Assembly: GCF_905163445.1 (NCBI RefSeq)
Contig: NC_053202.1
Span: forward strand, 6,138,001-6,202,000
Reading direction: 5' to 3'
DNA from: Pararge aegeria
Lineage: Eukaryota; Arthropoda; Insecta; Lepidoptera; Nymphalidae
Length of the DNA: 64,000 bases
In this document: in pieces, positions 1 to 10,489 of the stretch
How positions within the stretch are numbered: the first letter of the stretch is position 1
Layout of the letters: each line of letters starts with the position of its first letter
Translations under genes and position numbers: made by a program
Notes under the pieces: generated by a model
Database searches by the model: none
What the model was told of the DNA's origin: nothing
The model's input: only the letters and a program-made list of their open reading frames with translations

Positions 1-60
1 AGACTCACATTTTCATACTTACAATTTACAAGCTAGTCCACGTTTGTTACTTTGTTTTTT

Positions 61-222
61 CATATGCAGGTTTCCTCGCGATTTTTTCCGTCACCGTAGA
101 AGCAAGTGTTATTTCAATAATTCAAAACGCTCATAACTTTAAAAGTTAGAGGTGCGTACTGGGATTAGAACACAGTCCCCGAAAATGAAGCCGAAGTCCT
201 AACCGCTGGGCACCGCTTTATT
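61..222 (-). mobile_element. SINE-A fragment (tRNA-headed lepidopteran SINE)
   Basis: On the minus strand this matches the head and first half of the most common SINE here (called SINE-A; resembles Metulj-type SINEs). It has a tRNA-like head, a degraded 'GTTCGAATCCCAGCACGC'-type B box, then the 'caacggtgaaggaaaacatcgtgaggaaac' body in worn form. The second half may be the separate piece at 325-510. Confidence 0.6.
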
Positions 223-324
223 TTGCCCTTTAGTGGAACCTAAATAAACTCAGAATCAGGCACGCTAGCAAGAAGCTTGTAAATAATGGAAGTAAAATAA
301 GTGATCCTATCGTCATTATTAATC

Positions 325-510
325 TTTTTTTGACCCACTACCGGGTACGGGTCTGCTTTCGGAATGAAAACGTAGTGGCCGTAGTCCACCGTAGGCCAAT
401 TGCGGATTGGTAGACTTCACACGTCTTTCGGAGTATTATGTAGAGCTCTCGGGCACGCCGGTCTCCTCTTGGTGTTTTCTTGTATCCTTAAAGCAAGTTG
501 TATTTAATGC
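325..510 (-). mobile_element. SINE-A fragment, 3' half, diverged
   Basis: The minus-strand match covers the SINE-A 3' body (rccaatccgca...ggtggacta...cccgtrccc), heavily mutated. It may belong with 61-222 as one element broken by about 100 bp. Confidence 0.5.
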
Positions 511-954
511 CTTAAGCGAACAAGGAGTATTTTATCAGAAAACATAAAGATAATATTCGTACGAAATATAAATATAACATATGTGTTCCCCAAAATAAAT
601 GTTACGTAGTCGCGAAAAGTACTTATGCTTGCGGTACAAACATTTTTAACTATTTACCACTCATGGTAAAAAAATTAGACGGAAATATTATTAAAAATAG
701 GTTAAGAATTCGGTTAATAAATAAGGCGTATTATAATATTAACGAATATTTTTGTAAAATTTCTTAGTTAGTGTCTAAGGTTTAAAATTTTAAGTGTTAT
801 AGTAATTTGTAATATAAACACTAAATATGTAAGAATAAAATTGATTATATTCTATTCTATATCTCTCTATAAGTATCTCTATTAAAAAAAATAGCTCTTA
901 GTTAATTATTCTATAAAATAATAGTTTTATAAATATAAGTAGGCTAAGGGTATA
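511..954. other. AT-rich stretch, nothing recognised
   Basis: Very AT-rich with short runs of T and A. No ORF of note, no tRNA-like head and no repeat shared with the rest of the window was seen. Confidence 0.5.
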
Positions 955-1062
955 AATAACCCTTGCAATGCTAATCCGTAAGTTTTTAAAAACTCGTACT
1001 GGAGATTTTCTTCATTTTATATCATCAACATACCCTGTGCAAACCCTCTGTGCACGCCACTG
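955..1062 (+). mobile_element. 3' fragment of hAT-type MITE
   Basis: Matches the right half of the MITE at 1681-1895: 'actcgtactggagattttc', then the terminal 'gcacgccactg'. The left half is missing, so it is a truncated copy. Confidence 0.65.
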
Positions 1063-1461
1063 AGAGTTAGTTGAAAGAACTAAAAGTAAAGAGGTTACTT
1101 TTATCCCAAGAATTTGTAAAAATCCGTTATAAACATGGACGTAGAACCTGGATAATAGCCTAGTTATTGAGTAATCTTTATTTACTACTTACGGACGATA
1201 AAACGTGTGTATAAAAAACACAGTAGATGAGAAAACCGGTAGGCAAGCGTAAATCAACACAGTATAGATTTTATGACGGCAATAAATATTTAGCAAACGC
1301 ATTTACCTACTTGGTGAAGCTTTTAACGATTTATTTACACGCTAAAAGCATGTTTTGATGACGTAACGTGGTTTATACTTCCCTTACTGAGTCTGATTCC
1401 TGGTTGGGGTGAGAAGTGATCATCCATGAATTATTAAAACCTAACCTAATCTGCGATTCGG

Positions 1462-1998
1462 AAGCGTTTATAGCCTAGTGGGCGGGAGCTCAACTTCACT
1501 TTAGTGGGGCCAAGTTCGAATCTCAGCACGCATCTCCCACTTTTCTTGCGTTTTAAGTAGTTAAAATACCACATACTTCAACGGTGAAGGATAACATCGT
1601 GAGGAATCCTAGATGCCTGAGAGTTCTATATAATGTTCTCAAAGGTGAAAGTCCACCAAACCGCACTGGGCCAGCGTGGTCAGTAGCGTGCATAGAGGGT
1701 ATGCACAGGGTATGCACATGATATAAAATGAAGAAAATCTCCAGTACGAGTTATAAAAAACTTAAGGATGGGCATTGTAAGAGTTATAAAAAGCCTGCCC
1801 TTAAGTATTTATAACTCATACTGGAGATTTTCTTCATTTTATATCATCTTCATACCCTGTGCATACCCTGTGCATACCCTCTATGCATGTCACTGAGCGT
1901 GGTGGACTACAGCTTTAAACTCTTCTCATTGTGGGAGGAGAACCGTGCCGTTTAGTTGGCCGGTAATGGCTAAATATGAAAATGAGGATGAACCTAAC
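1462..1998 (+). mobile_element. SINE-A copy, interrupted by a MITE
   Basis: The tRNA-like head starts 'tatagcctagtgggcgg', followed by a B box 'agttcgaatctcagcacgc' and the full SINE-A body. Its 3' part, after 'ccagcgtggt', resumes at 1896 beyond an inserted MITE. The nesting shows the MITE is younger than this SINE. Confidence 0.75.
1681..1895. mobile_element. Fold-back hAT-type MITE with 8-bp target duplication
   Basis: A 215-bp element that is almost one long imperfect palindrome. It starts CAGTAGCGTGCATAGAGGG and ends with a near-complement ending CACTG. It is flanked by direct copies of AGCGTGGT (1673-1680 and 1896-1903). Both copies are SINE-A sequence, so the insertion site is exact. 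The 8-bp duplication and CA-G type termini fit a non-autonomous hAT element. There is no coding capacity. Confidence 0.8.
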
Positions 1999-2159
1999 TT
2001 AGCTCTTGGGTCTCTTCATCAATTTCATGAAATCTTTGCTAACCTATTTTAGCAAGGCTTCAACGACGCTGGATAATTATAGTTTCGTCGACTTCGCACA
2101 AGTTTCAGAAAATTAGGGTCAATTTTCAAGCGTGCCGGTTTCTATACGACTTTTTTTTC

Positions 2160-2250
2160 ACACCAAACAGATCTTCGGCAATGTACCCTCTACACACGTT
2201 TCGCTCCGAAACCGGAGCATCTTCAGGAGATGTTGACTTTACAATGAATA
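2160..2250. repeat. Short repeat shared with the right window edge
   Basis: The segment around 'accaaacagatcttcggcaa' recurs at about 63840 in slightly different form. I do not recognise the family. Confidence 0.35.
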
Positions 2251-2317
2251 ATTGTTAACTTATAACCCCGCAAAGTAAAGGCCGGTTTGATCAAATTACT
2301 ATCCTTTAAAGCTATAA

Positions 2318-2660
2318 AGCTAAATTCAAAATTCAAAAAATTCAAAATTCATTTATTTCAAGTAGGCCTAATACAAGCACTTTTGAAACGTCAAGTCTGT
2401 CCGTGTGTAGTGACTCTACCACCGGTTCGGAAGGCAGATTCTACCGAGAAGAAGCCGGCAAGAAACTCAGCAGTTGCTCTTTTCCAACATCAAAAATTTA
2501 CATTTTATATTTTAACATTCATTTTTCTATCTTGTGAGAGTTGAAAGCGGAGCCGGATGCTTCCAAGCAACCTTGTCATTAAGAAACTCATCAATTGTAT
2601 AATAACCTCGCTGTAATAAATGTGTTTTAACACATTCTTTAAACTTATGCATTGGTAGGT
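2318..2660. repeat. Repeat D (dispersed, probably LINE-derived)
   Basis: Carries 'caagtaggcctaatacaagc', '...accggttcggaaggcagatt' and 'gaagccggcaagaaactcag'. These blocks recur at 4629, 39006, 52420 and 59545. The small ORF across it is not conserved as a protein among copies, so I do not call it a gene. Confidence 0.6.
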
Positions 2661-2814
2661 CCAAAATTACCTTATCATATTATAAAAGCGTATACTCAAT
2701 CCCACAAATGACTTCTGCACCTTTCGCAGACGATATAGCTAGCTATCTAGCTCTATATCCTTGGATATGATATTGATATAGATTAGCACCATTGATTAGC
2801 ACCACTCAAATTCA

Positions 2815-3059
2815 GTGTTACCAGAATCGAAACACGCACATGCACGAAACGTTTTTCATCCACGTTTCTGATACGTACCGCTAATATGTGGAACTCCCTC
2901 CTGGAAACTGTGTTTCTGGCAACGTATTACTTGAGTACCTTCAAGGCTAGAGTGAATAAGCTTTTCTAGGCAAGCGTGCTCCAACCTAGACTTCATCATT
3001 GCTACCTGGTGGGCATGATAGTCGTCCAGCGCTGGCCTATCGTTAATAAAAAAAAAAAC
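2815..3059 (+). mobile_element. Non-LTR retrotransposon C-terminal remnant
   Basis: Translation in broken frames gives a Trp-Asn-Ser-Leu-Leu block, then Phe-Lys-Ala-Arg-Val-Asn, then a Pro-Gly-Gly/His-Asp-Ser-Arg-Pro-Ala-Leu-Ala block. This is the usual C-terminus of a family of insect LINE reverse transcriptases. It ends in an A-run near 3050. No RT core is present, so this is a 5'-truncated dead copy. Confidence 0.5.
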
Positions 3060-3202
3060 GACATATGTTTAGAAAGTTGACATACTCTGTACCTTGTTTT
3101 AGGGTGGTTATAGTTGTAGCACGGTTTCTTTTTTATTTTAACTTACCTTTAGTCCCTGCGCATTTAAATCAATCGCCCTCGAACAAAGATTTTCGATCCA
3201 AG

Positions 3203-3390
3203 TCGTCACGTCGTCGTTGTGTGTGAGAGCAGTAACTAACTGTCCAATCATAAACCACGAAGGTTATTGATAGATTTGCTCAAATATTGGCCCAATTTAT
3301 GGGGCGCTCTGTAAAGGGGTCACTTGACATTTTTATGTTCATCGTGGCTTTGCAGGAGTTGACTGATCTCCAAAAGGTTAAAGTCTTCCA
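3203..3390. repeat. Direct duplication, copy 1
   Basis: Pairs with 3891-4087: shared blocks include 'agtaactaactgtcca', 'gatagatttgctcaaatatt', 'aaaggggtcacttgacat' and 'ttgactgatctccaaaaggt'. The copies lie about 690 bp apart and have diverged by several indels. Confidence 0.7.
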
Positions 3391-3890
3391 TTACAGGAGT
3401 GGCTTGCCTTTGCCCTATTTTAACTTTTTTTCTTTTGTGTTATGAGAATAAGTTGCAAGTTTCAGAATAAAACGCGCGCAGATGAAACATCAGTTGGGAC
3501 GAAGTTATTGAATAAAAGTTTTTAGTTATTTTATATTTTATTCGTTATATTTAATTTCTCTACTGAGCAGTTTATTGTTTTAGTCAGTACAAAAAAGTAT
3601 GAATGCGTGACGAAAATTATTGTGATTAACGCCAGAGAAGTAGTTATAACATTAACATAACTCGGAGGTGGGCGGGGGTATATGCAGCACAGTGTTTACT
3701 ATTGCAGTGCCACCCTTGCTAGTATTTTAAGTGCCATTGTAACTGTTCCAAATAAAGATTTATTATTATTATTTATTATACATAACAGTAAGAACATAAA
3801 CGAGTTTTTTATGTTTTAAATACAACCATTTGTACCTACTTACACAAACGTAAGCACTTAAATACAAGACATAATATTGGTGAATCCGTG

Positions 3891-4087
3891 TCGTCTCGTC
3901 GTCGCTGTGTGTAAGAACAGTAACTAACTGTCCAGATCATAAATCACGAAGGTAAACACTGTAGTTGATAGATTTGCTCAAATATTGGCCAAATTTATGG
4001 GGCTTTTTGTAAAGGGGTCACTTGACATGTTTATGTTCATCGGGGCTGTACTGTTGTTGACTGATCTCCAAAAGGTTGAGGCCTTCG
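3891..4087. repeat. Direct duplication, copy 2
   Basis: Second copy of 3203-3390, with about ten extra bases inside ('aaacactgtagt' region). An 83-codon open frame runs over this copy and beyond, but copy 1 does not keep it open, so I do not read it as coding. Confidence 0.7.
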
Positions 4088-4330
4088 ATCTTAGTTTAAC
4101 TTTTTTTTTCCATTACACAAGCTATTCGCATAAGTTCTTAACTTTTTATCTTTATACAAAAAATCTCAATTTTACGATCAAAACTCTAGTGAAGTTAGAC
4201 AGTCTGGCGGGTAAAATAAAGGATGTTTCTTTTTAAATACTTTTACTTACTACAGATTGTTTATAAAATTATTTAAACCTTTTTTTCCTTTCATAAATAA
4301 CGATTCATACCTAAATAAATAACTACATAA

Positions 4331-4628
4331 GCTGTGATAACCCAGTGGGTAGGACTTCGTCTTCACTTTCGCGGGGCCGAGTTCGAATCCCAGCACGCAC
4401 CTCTAACTTCTCTAAATCATTTCGTTTTAAGCAATTAAAATATCACTTGCATCAACGGTGAAGGAACACATCGTGAGGAAACCTGCATGCCTAAGAGTTC
4501 TCCATTACGTTCTCAAAGGCGTGAGGAGTCCACTTATACACACTTGGACTACGGGCTAAACCCCTTTCATTATGGGAGGTGACCCGTACCCTGTACTAGG
4601 CTGGTAATGGGTTGATATAATGATGAGC
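4331..4628 (+). mobile_element. SINE-A, full-length
   Basis: Head 'gctgtgataacccagtgggt', B box 'gagttcgaatcccagcacgc', body, and the 3' tail ending in 'aatgggttgatataatgatg'. The last stretch of ATG/GAT repeats is the usual end of this family. Confidence 0.75.
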
Positions 4629-4715
4629 ATATTTGAAATGTCAAGACTGTTGATAGCGAGGAGCTGAATGCATCCAAACTACTTTAACACTAAGAAATAT
4701 ATTTCTCCTCCTTTT
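4629..4715. repeat. Repeat D fragment
   Basis: Matches 2535-2610 ('gttga...gcggagc..gatgc.tccaa...aactt...cattaagaa'), abutting the SINE-A tail. Confidence 0.45.
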
Positions 4716-5105
4716 CATTATCTTCCTTCTCTTTCGTGTAACGAATAGCTATGAGTGACGCGTCGCAAAAAATCTCTTAGGCTACGCAGGGTTTTTACAG
4801 ATACAGTACAAACTACAGGTCTGAAAAAATGAGAGATAATAAGCCTAATCATATTTATTATTTTTAATAGTTTTTAGTTAAATACCTATTTGAGTTTTTA
4901 TTTTTTTATAATGTGACCGGAGATAACAACGATAATGCTGAATAATCCCTATAATTGATTATTGTAATGGCACTAGACAGAATTTTTAATTGTAACACAT
5001 AATTTTTTTTTTATGAATGTAGTTACAATTAATTTCTGGTGTGTCTTATTAATAAATACATAAATAAATAAATAATGATTCACAAAGTGTTATTTCTTGT
5101 TACAG

Positions 5106-5211
5106 ATCACCGAACGGATTCTCCTGATGTCAGAACTGAAGCCAAACTAAAGTGCCAAAGTAGAAGAAGAAAATGTGAAGCTCCCATGTCCACCCACACA
5201 TTAAAACGCAC
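5106..5211 (+). promoter_or_regulatory. 5' leader of the GPCR mRNA with three upstream ORFs
   Basis: A good splice acceptor (tatttcttgttacag) ends at 5105, so an upstream non-coding exon probably lies outside or unseen to the left. Before the main start there are three upstream ATGs. One is an 8-codon uORF at 5127-5150. One is a minimal ATG-TGA at 5173-5178. The last is a 10-codon uORF at 5186-5215 whose TGA overlaps the main ATG as ATGA. If all are in the mRNA, scanning ribosomes would meet each of them before the receptor start. Confidence 0.6.
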
Positions 5212-5647
5212 ATGATTTCAATAGCAAACTTCACGCACACGAGTACCCACACTTCCATACAGTACAACACAAGCGCGTACAAGAATGCTACCCAAAATCC
5301 GAGGGATGGCGCGGATTTATTCGACAGATTCGAATACCAGAATGGGTCGTACAATAACACGAACTCAACTTTCGAGATGTCGAACAATTTTACGGAGTAC
5401 GCAGAGATTCCGTATTATATAAAGGCGACTTCGATGACGTTTTGCATAGTTATAATGTGTTTGGGCGTCATCGGAAACGTGATGGTGCCCATAGTGATAT
5501 TAAAGACTAAAGACATGAGGAACTCGACGAACATATTCCTGGTTAACCTGAGCATCGCTGATCTGATGGTGCTGCTGGTGTGCACCACGACTACTCTCGT
5601 GGAGGTGAACTCTAAGCCGGAAACTTGGGTGCTTGGGAAGGAATTAT
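5212..5647 (+). CDS. Neuropeptide GPCR (CNMamide-receptor-like), exon 1: N-terminus, TM1, TM2
   Basis: First coding exon, residues 1-145 plus one base of Cys146. The extracellular N-terminus holds seven N-glycosylation sequons (Asn6, 19, 25, 44, 48, 51, 59). TM1 spans about residues 72-97 with the class A Gly-Asn pair at 88-89. TM2 carries the Leu-Ser-Ile-Ala-Asp-Leu motif with Asp117, the conserved sodium-site aspartate. Trp139 lies in the first extracellular loop. The exon ends TTAT|GTAAGC; splicing to 28607 restores Cys146, the TM3 cysteine that pairs with ECL2. The ATG at 5212 is the first in this frame after the leader acceptor. There is no signal peptide, which is normal for this class. 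Rhodopsin-class peptide receptor is near certain. The CNMamide receptor assignment rests on remembered similarity; automatic pipelines may name it TRH- or ghrelin-receptor-like. Confidence 0.88.
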
Positions 5648-5682
5648 GTAAGCTATTTCTGTATTTTTATTCAATTTAATAA

Positions 5683-5940
5683 ATAAATAAACATACTACG
5701 ACAATACACACATAGCCATCTAGCCCCAAAGTAAGCGTAGCTTGTGTTATGGGCACTAAGATGACTGATTAATATTTTAATGAACAATACATAAATACTC
5801 AGAATGTCCATATTAACAACCAGACACTGAAAAATATTCATGTTCATCACATCAACATTTTCTAGTTGTGGGATTCGAACCAACGGCCTTTGATTCAGAT
5901 AGCAGGGTCGCTGCCCACTGCCCCAGTCAGCTGTCGAATA
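5683..5940 (-). mobile_element. SINE-C copy just inside intron 1
   Basis: Minus-strand copy of a tRNA-headed SINE. The tRNA-like end reads on plus as 'gttgtgggattcgaaccaac' followed by 'gcccactgccccagtcagct'. The other end is 'catactacgacaatacacac'. It begins about 35 bp after the exon 1 donor. Confidence 0.7.
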
Positions 5941-5984
5941 CAATTGGTATTAGGCTCAGGGTCACTCTGTAGGCGATGAAGACA

Positions 5985-6115
5985 CTATGCTTGGACAGTA
6001 GCATGCAAAGATGCTTTTTATAACTCTTACAACGCCTATCCTTAAGTTTTTTATAACTCGTACTGGAGATTTTTTTCAGTGCATACCCTATATGCACGAC
6101 ACTGTGCTAAGAGTA
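5985..6115 (+). mobile_element. hAT-type MITE, internally deleted copy
   Basis: Shares 'tataactcttacaacgccta', 'ataactcgtactggagattt' and the terminal 'tgcacgacactg' with the MITE at 1681-1895. The left terminus and most of the left arm are absent. Confidence 0.6.
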
Positions 6116-6119
6116 TATC

Positions 6120-6320
6120 TACGGGATGAAATCAGAAATGAGGACATCCAGTCGAAATGAGGTCGAAGAACCAGTGTTATCGGCGTAAATCAAAGAGTCG
6201 CGAAGCTAAAGTGGCAGTGGGCGGGGCTCATAGCTTGGAGAACCATTGGACATTGAAGTCCCAAGGTACTAAAATGGCGAACTCGCATCCGTAAACGCAG
6301 CTTTGATAGACAAACAGACG
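6120..6320 (+). mobile_element. RTE-clade LINE fragment
   Basis: The broken translation contains Lys-Trp-Gln-Trp-Ala-Gly and Pro-Lys-Val-Leu-Lys-Trp-Arg, matching the post-RT tail seen better at 30077-30590 (opposite strand). It is interrupted by stops and ends early. Confidence 0.5.
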
Positions 6321-6782
6321 AACAGACAAAAATGAAAATTAGGCCACGTTTGAATTATCGTCAGTCAGTTATCGACAGGCAGTTATAACAAATTACGAGA
6401 CTGTTAAATTTTATTTATTTGTAAATATCTCAATATTATGCCTAAACCAACGGATGCTATCATTGATAATTCATGAAATTCATAATATTATGCATTTCGA
6501 TATCTCAGTGGAATACACGACACGTATAACCAAAATAAGCATTAAAAATGTATATTGGTTTAACTTTACATCAAGTCTTTGAACCATGATAAGTAAATGT
6601 ATTTTCTGATTTGAATACACTTTGTAAGAAAAACGACCAAGTGCGAAATGGACTCGCGAACCGACGATGGTTCAGTATAAACTTCTAAGCTATATGTGTA
6701 CCCATGTAATAAATTTGATACAATTAATAAACAATAGTACCTACAGCAGGTTTCTGTTTTATTAAACGGAAACTTTGACTTG

Positions 6783-6856
6783 GATATATAAATACACACA
6801 TCGCCATCTAGCCCCAAAATAAGCGTATCTTGAGTTATAGGTACTAAGAAGGTTAA
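6783..6856 (-). mobile_element. SINE-C end fragment
   Basis: Only the distal end is present ('acacacatcgccatctagcc ... aagcgta.cttg.gttat'), immediately before a LINE fragment. Confidence 0.55.
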
Positions 6857-6865
6857 GGTTAAGGT

Positions 6866-7500
6866 TGCAATCGAAGTGCTGGCCGTTTGTATCGTCACGG
6901 CGCTATCAATGATATAGTCTGTCGCGCTCTTGCCTCTGCGTCTATTCCTGCACAATTGGAACCTCCCGGTTTGTTCAGGGATGATGGCAAGAGACCAGAC
7001 GGTATGACTATAGTACCGTGGTCGATGGGGCGTGCGCTGGTGTGGGATGCGACCTGCGTTGATACGTTGGCAGCTTCTCACTTGCCGAGTACGTCCCAAA
7101 AAGCGGCAGCAGCTGCCGAATCTGCTCAAATGCTTAAGCGCCGTAAATACTCCGTTATTTGTAATCACTAAGTTTTTGCAGCGCTTGCGTTTGAGACTCT
7201 AGGGCCATGGTCTTCGGACACGAAAAATTTTATTAACATAGTGTCACAAAAATTGGTCCTTACGTCTGGTGACCCAAGAGCTGGCGCTTATTTAGCCCAA
7301 CGGCTAAGTCTAGCTATACAAAGGGGCAATAGCGCAAGCATTTTGGGTACCATGCCCATAAGTGAACAGTTAGACGGCTTATATCTTAATATATATAAAT
7401 CTCCTGTCACGATGTTTGTCCGCGATGGACTCCTAAACAACTTAACCGATTTTAAATTAAATTGACACACCGTGAGCAGTCTGGTCCAACTTAAGAGATA
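6866..7500 (+). mobile_element. LINE-K C-terminal fragment (restriction-like-endonuclease-type tail)
   Basis: First of four relics of one non-LTR family (called LINE-K here). Frames covering 6887-7171 and 7241-7465 encode the family's C-terminus: Asp-Gly-Lys-Arg-Pro-Asp-Gly-Met, 15 residues, then Trp-Asp-Ala-Thr-Cys-Val-Asp-Thr. After a frame break comes Arg-Leu-Ser-Leu-Ala-Ile-Gln-Arg-Gly-Asn near the end. Stop and frame changes at about 7170 show it is dead. Upstream RT domains are missing, as expected of a 5'-truncated insertion. It is more diverged from the copies at 48 kb and 55 kb than those are from each other. Confidence 0.65.
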
Positions 7501-7654
7501 GGATAGCTTAGATCTTCAATTATAGTCGCAATTTTATTTTATTGCAAATTATTTGTCTATAATTAATTGACAGTCACATGTTATATATATATACTACTAT
7601 ACTCATTTAAGGCTTAGCGATACTGAATACTTTAAAAACAATACGCAGACGAAG

Positions 7655-7671
7655 TCGCGGGCAACAGCTAG
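7655..7671 (+). mobile_element. Helitron 3' end
   Basis: Ends 'aagtcgcgggcaacagctag' followed by T, the same terminus as the complete element at 21214-21351. The left end of this copy is not clear. Confidence 0.45.
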
Positions 7672-7759
7672 TTTATTATAAATATTAATTTTAGTTTGTA
7701 ATCATTATTTCCATAGTTTAATAAAATAAAATAAATTTTATATCAGAAAAAAAAAAAAG

Positions 7760-8570
7760 TAGTCGTATGTTGTCGCGTTTTATAGAACTTTAAAAAATTA
7801 ATTCCGATATACTAACTAAATATTTCTGTCGTTTCGCGTAACGTTTACCGTTCACGCATCGCACGCATCGGAATCTTTCAAAAAGGATATCTTTTGCAGT
7901 TTTTTCAACATTTCTCATTAATGATGGTAGCCATTGTTCGTAGCGTGATGTTATATAGCCTTAATTGATAATACCTAAACCAAAGAAATTGGAACAATAT
8001 TTTCTGAGATTAGCGCGTTCAACCAAACAAACTCAAAAGCTTGATAATATTTCAAGTAAGCCTATTTAAAAAACCACATCAATCTAAAACTTTTTAATAA
8101 AGCGCGGATTTTGTATAAAGCGGAAAAATTATTAATAAATAAATAATAAATAAAATAAGGATATCCTACAGGATAGCATCGCTACAGGAGCTGTTTGCTA
8201 TTCCGGGATACAAAGAAGCCTATCAGCTATTCCAGGATGGTACGCATGCATTCGATCGTTGTCCCATAACCCTTACGACGTGCTGTTTAAGAGAAGAAGA
8301 GTTATGTCCTTTATCTCTGAAAATATTCATCAGATCTTCATTCAAATTAGACAATACATGTTAAATAGTATACACTTTCAAATAAAAAAAGAATTATTAA
8401 AATCGATTCAAATTTAACGGAGGTATGAAGTAAAATTGATAAGAAATTTCATCCCATTTCCCGGAGGAAACTTTCTGTTTATCGGGATAAAAAATATCCT
8501 GTATATCAGCTATAACTATACCAAATTTTATTTAAATCCGTTCTGTAGTTTTCACGTGATGCCCGGAGAG
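7760..8570. other. Intron 1 stretch with degraded dispersed repeat
   Basis: From about 8150 the sequence resembles a common lepidopteran repeat core ('cccggaggaaactttctg', 'gggataaaaaatatcctgta', 'aatccgttctgtagttttca'). Related pieces lie near 11985, 27830, 45180, 49550, 53600 and 57080. It has no TIRs or coding frame; 7760-8150 shows nothing. Confidence 0.4.
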
Positions 8571-8573
8571 ACA

Positions 8574-8782
8574 GACATATATATGCATAAATATCCATGT
8601 TCACATTAACATTAATCAATCAATCAATCAAAAAAACTTTATCGCACACAAGAAATAAATAAAAGAGAACGAGGGTACAAATCATTTAAACAAACAAAAC
8701 ATGTTACAGTTGTGGGAACCGAACCCACGGCCATGGACTCAGAAAGCAGGGTCACTGCCCACTGCGCCAGTCGGTTCGGTTT
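8574..8782 (-). mobile_element. SINE-C copy
   Basis: The tRNA-like head on minus is well kept (plus: 'gttgtgggaaccgaacccac', 'gggtcactgcccactgcgcc'). The distal half is replaced by sequence containing a CAAT repeat. Confidence 0.6.
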
Positions 8783-9194
8783 TTTCTACTTACGTGTGTT
8801 TTTTATTCTATTAAGTATATTTTTCATTCACAGCGCCATACCGCAATAAGTTTCAAGTTCGATTCTTAACAGCATACTAATTTCATTGCTTTATATGCGC
8901 TGTGATTCTAAATGACGAACTAATGTGGTAAAACTCTGTATTTTCTAAAAGTAGCGATTCGAGATACCTTAAGGGTCAACGTACTTGACTTTACTTACAA
9001 ACTGAGTCAAAATGATCAATTTATGGACCTAGTTCATTGTCAAAAAACAGCAGTATACTGAGAAAATAAAAACGCGAGTGCTGCACTCCCAAAAAAAACA
9101 GTGGCGGTTGTTACGTATGTAAAGAAATAAAAAAAGTTTAAAATGAACTGATTAAATGAGCTCAAGTTAAGCCAAGCCGCCAAAAACGAATTGA

Positions 9195-9500
9195 TGCGTT
9201 GATAGGGTAGGACATTAACTTTACTTTCAGTGCGTTTTGGGATTCAACTCGGCCCGAGTTCGAATCCCAGCACGCACCTATAACTTTTCTAATTTATGTG
9301 TATTTGAAGCAATTAAAATATCACTTGCTTCAACGGTGAAGGAAAACATTGTGAGGAAACCTGCATGCCTGAGAGTTCTCCATAATGTTCTTAAAGGGGT
9401 TTCCCCACCAATCCGCACTGGGCCAGCGTGGTGGACGGCCTTAACCCCTTCTCATTATCCCGTATTCTGTTGCGGGCCGTATGAGTTGATATGCTGATGT
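9195..9500 (+). mobile_element. SINE-A copy
   Basis: B box 'gagttcgaatcccagcacgc' at about 9255, full body, and 'cgtattctgttgcgggccg' near the end. An 86-codon frame runs through it by chance. Confidence 0.7.
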
Positions 9501-9724
9501 TTTGTTGTTCCTTTAATATCACAGAATTCAGAAAATAGCGGTTGCTTCTATCCAAAACAATATTTAAAAAAAACAAAAACCTGCGTGAATCACATTTAAG
9601 AAAATAAAACTAAAAAAAAGCCGGCCTAGTTGATTCAAATTCTGCTAAGTAATACGTTTCGAATTCTGCTAAGTAATACTAATCTAATATAGGGATAACA
9701 AATAGTTTTATGATCGATTCGAAA

Positions 9725-9957
9725 ACCTCCCTGGCGCAGTGATAAGCGCAGCGGTTTATATGAGGAAGTCTTGGATTCGGTCCCCGGTGGAGGATTGGAA
9801 ATTTATAATTTCTGAATTTTCTCTGGAAGGCTTCGACCCTGCCAGCGTTATAGAGCAGGTACGTTAACGCTTTTATACCGATTAGGCGTATACTTATAGA
9901 TTAAATACAACTGCTCAATCGGGTTACCATCTTAGACTGCGTCATCTTAATTTTCGA
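9725..9957 (+). mobile_element. SINE-B copy
   Basis: A second tRNA-headed family (SINE-B). The head is 'cctccctggcgcagtgataa', the B box lies around 'ggattcggtccccggtggag', and the body holds 'aatttataatttctgaattt'. The 3' end is diverged, with 'atcttagactgcgtcatctt'. Confidence 0.7.
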
Positions 9958-10420
9958 CTTTGTGAGACCACCTTCAGGTATGCTTGCAGTTTAGGTAAAC
10001 TCGTACCTACAACGTAAAGGTCTCGTAAAGGTATAGGTATAAAATAATAGTAAAGAACGACATACAGTTGATACAGTTCATCTTACCGGCCAAATCTGCC
10101 AAATGGGTTAAAAAAATACGAAACTAAAGCACATATGAGTATGTGCAATGCTAGGCCCAGATTAAGAGAGAATGCATCTTGGATCGCTTGCCAAATGTTG
10201 TGTATAATACGTTCATGCTCTTATGAACAGTGGAACAGTCGTATATCGCATTGTTTACATGTGTATTGTGTTAGTTTTGGACAATGTAGCTTCAAAGATT
10301 ATAATACAGATGAGGCAATAGGGTAAAATTGAGTTATACATTCTTGTTGTATGTGTTACTAGTCGTTCGATCGCCATTGCCTTAAAACACAAACAGTGGC
10401 GGTGGTGACGTACGCAAAGA

Positions 10421-10484
10421 AGCGGTGATAGCGTAGTGGATGAGGTCGACTTAACTTTCGGGGGGCCGAATTCGCATCCCAGCT
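10421..10484 (+). mobile_element. SINE-A head only
   Basis: 'agcggtgatagcgtagtgga' through 'ccgaattcgcatcccagc', then the match stops. Confidence 0.5.
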
Positions 10485-10489
10485 CTATA

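Noticed and set aside
6566..7168. 200-residue open frame on minus
   Set aside because: It covers the LINE-K fragment in antisense and unrelated intron sequence; the plus-strand frame carries the family motifs.
8574..8782. Real tRNA genes at SINE heads (this and other copies)
   Set aside because: A and B boxes are there, but no full cloverleaf with paired acceptor stem could be built, and each is joined to a SINE body.
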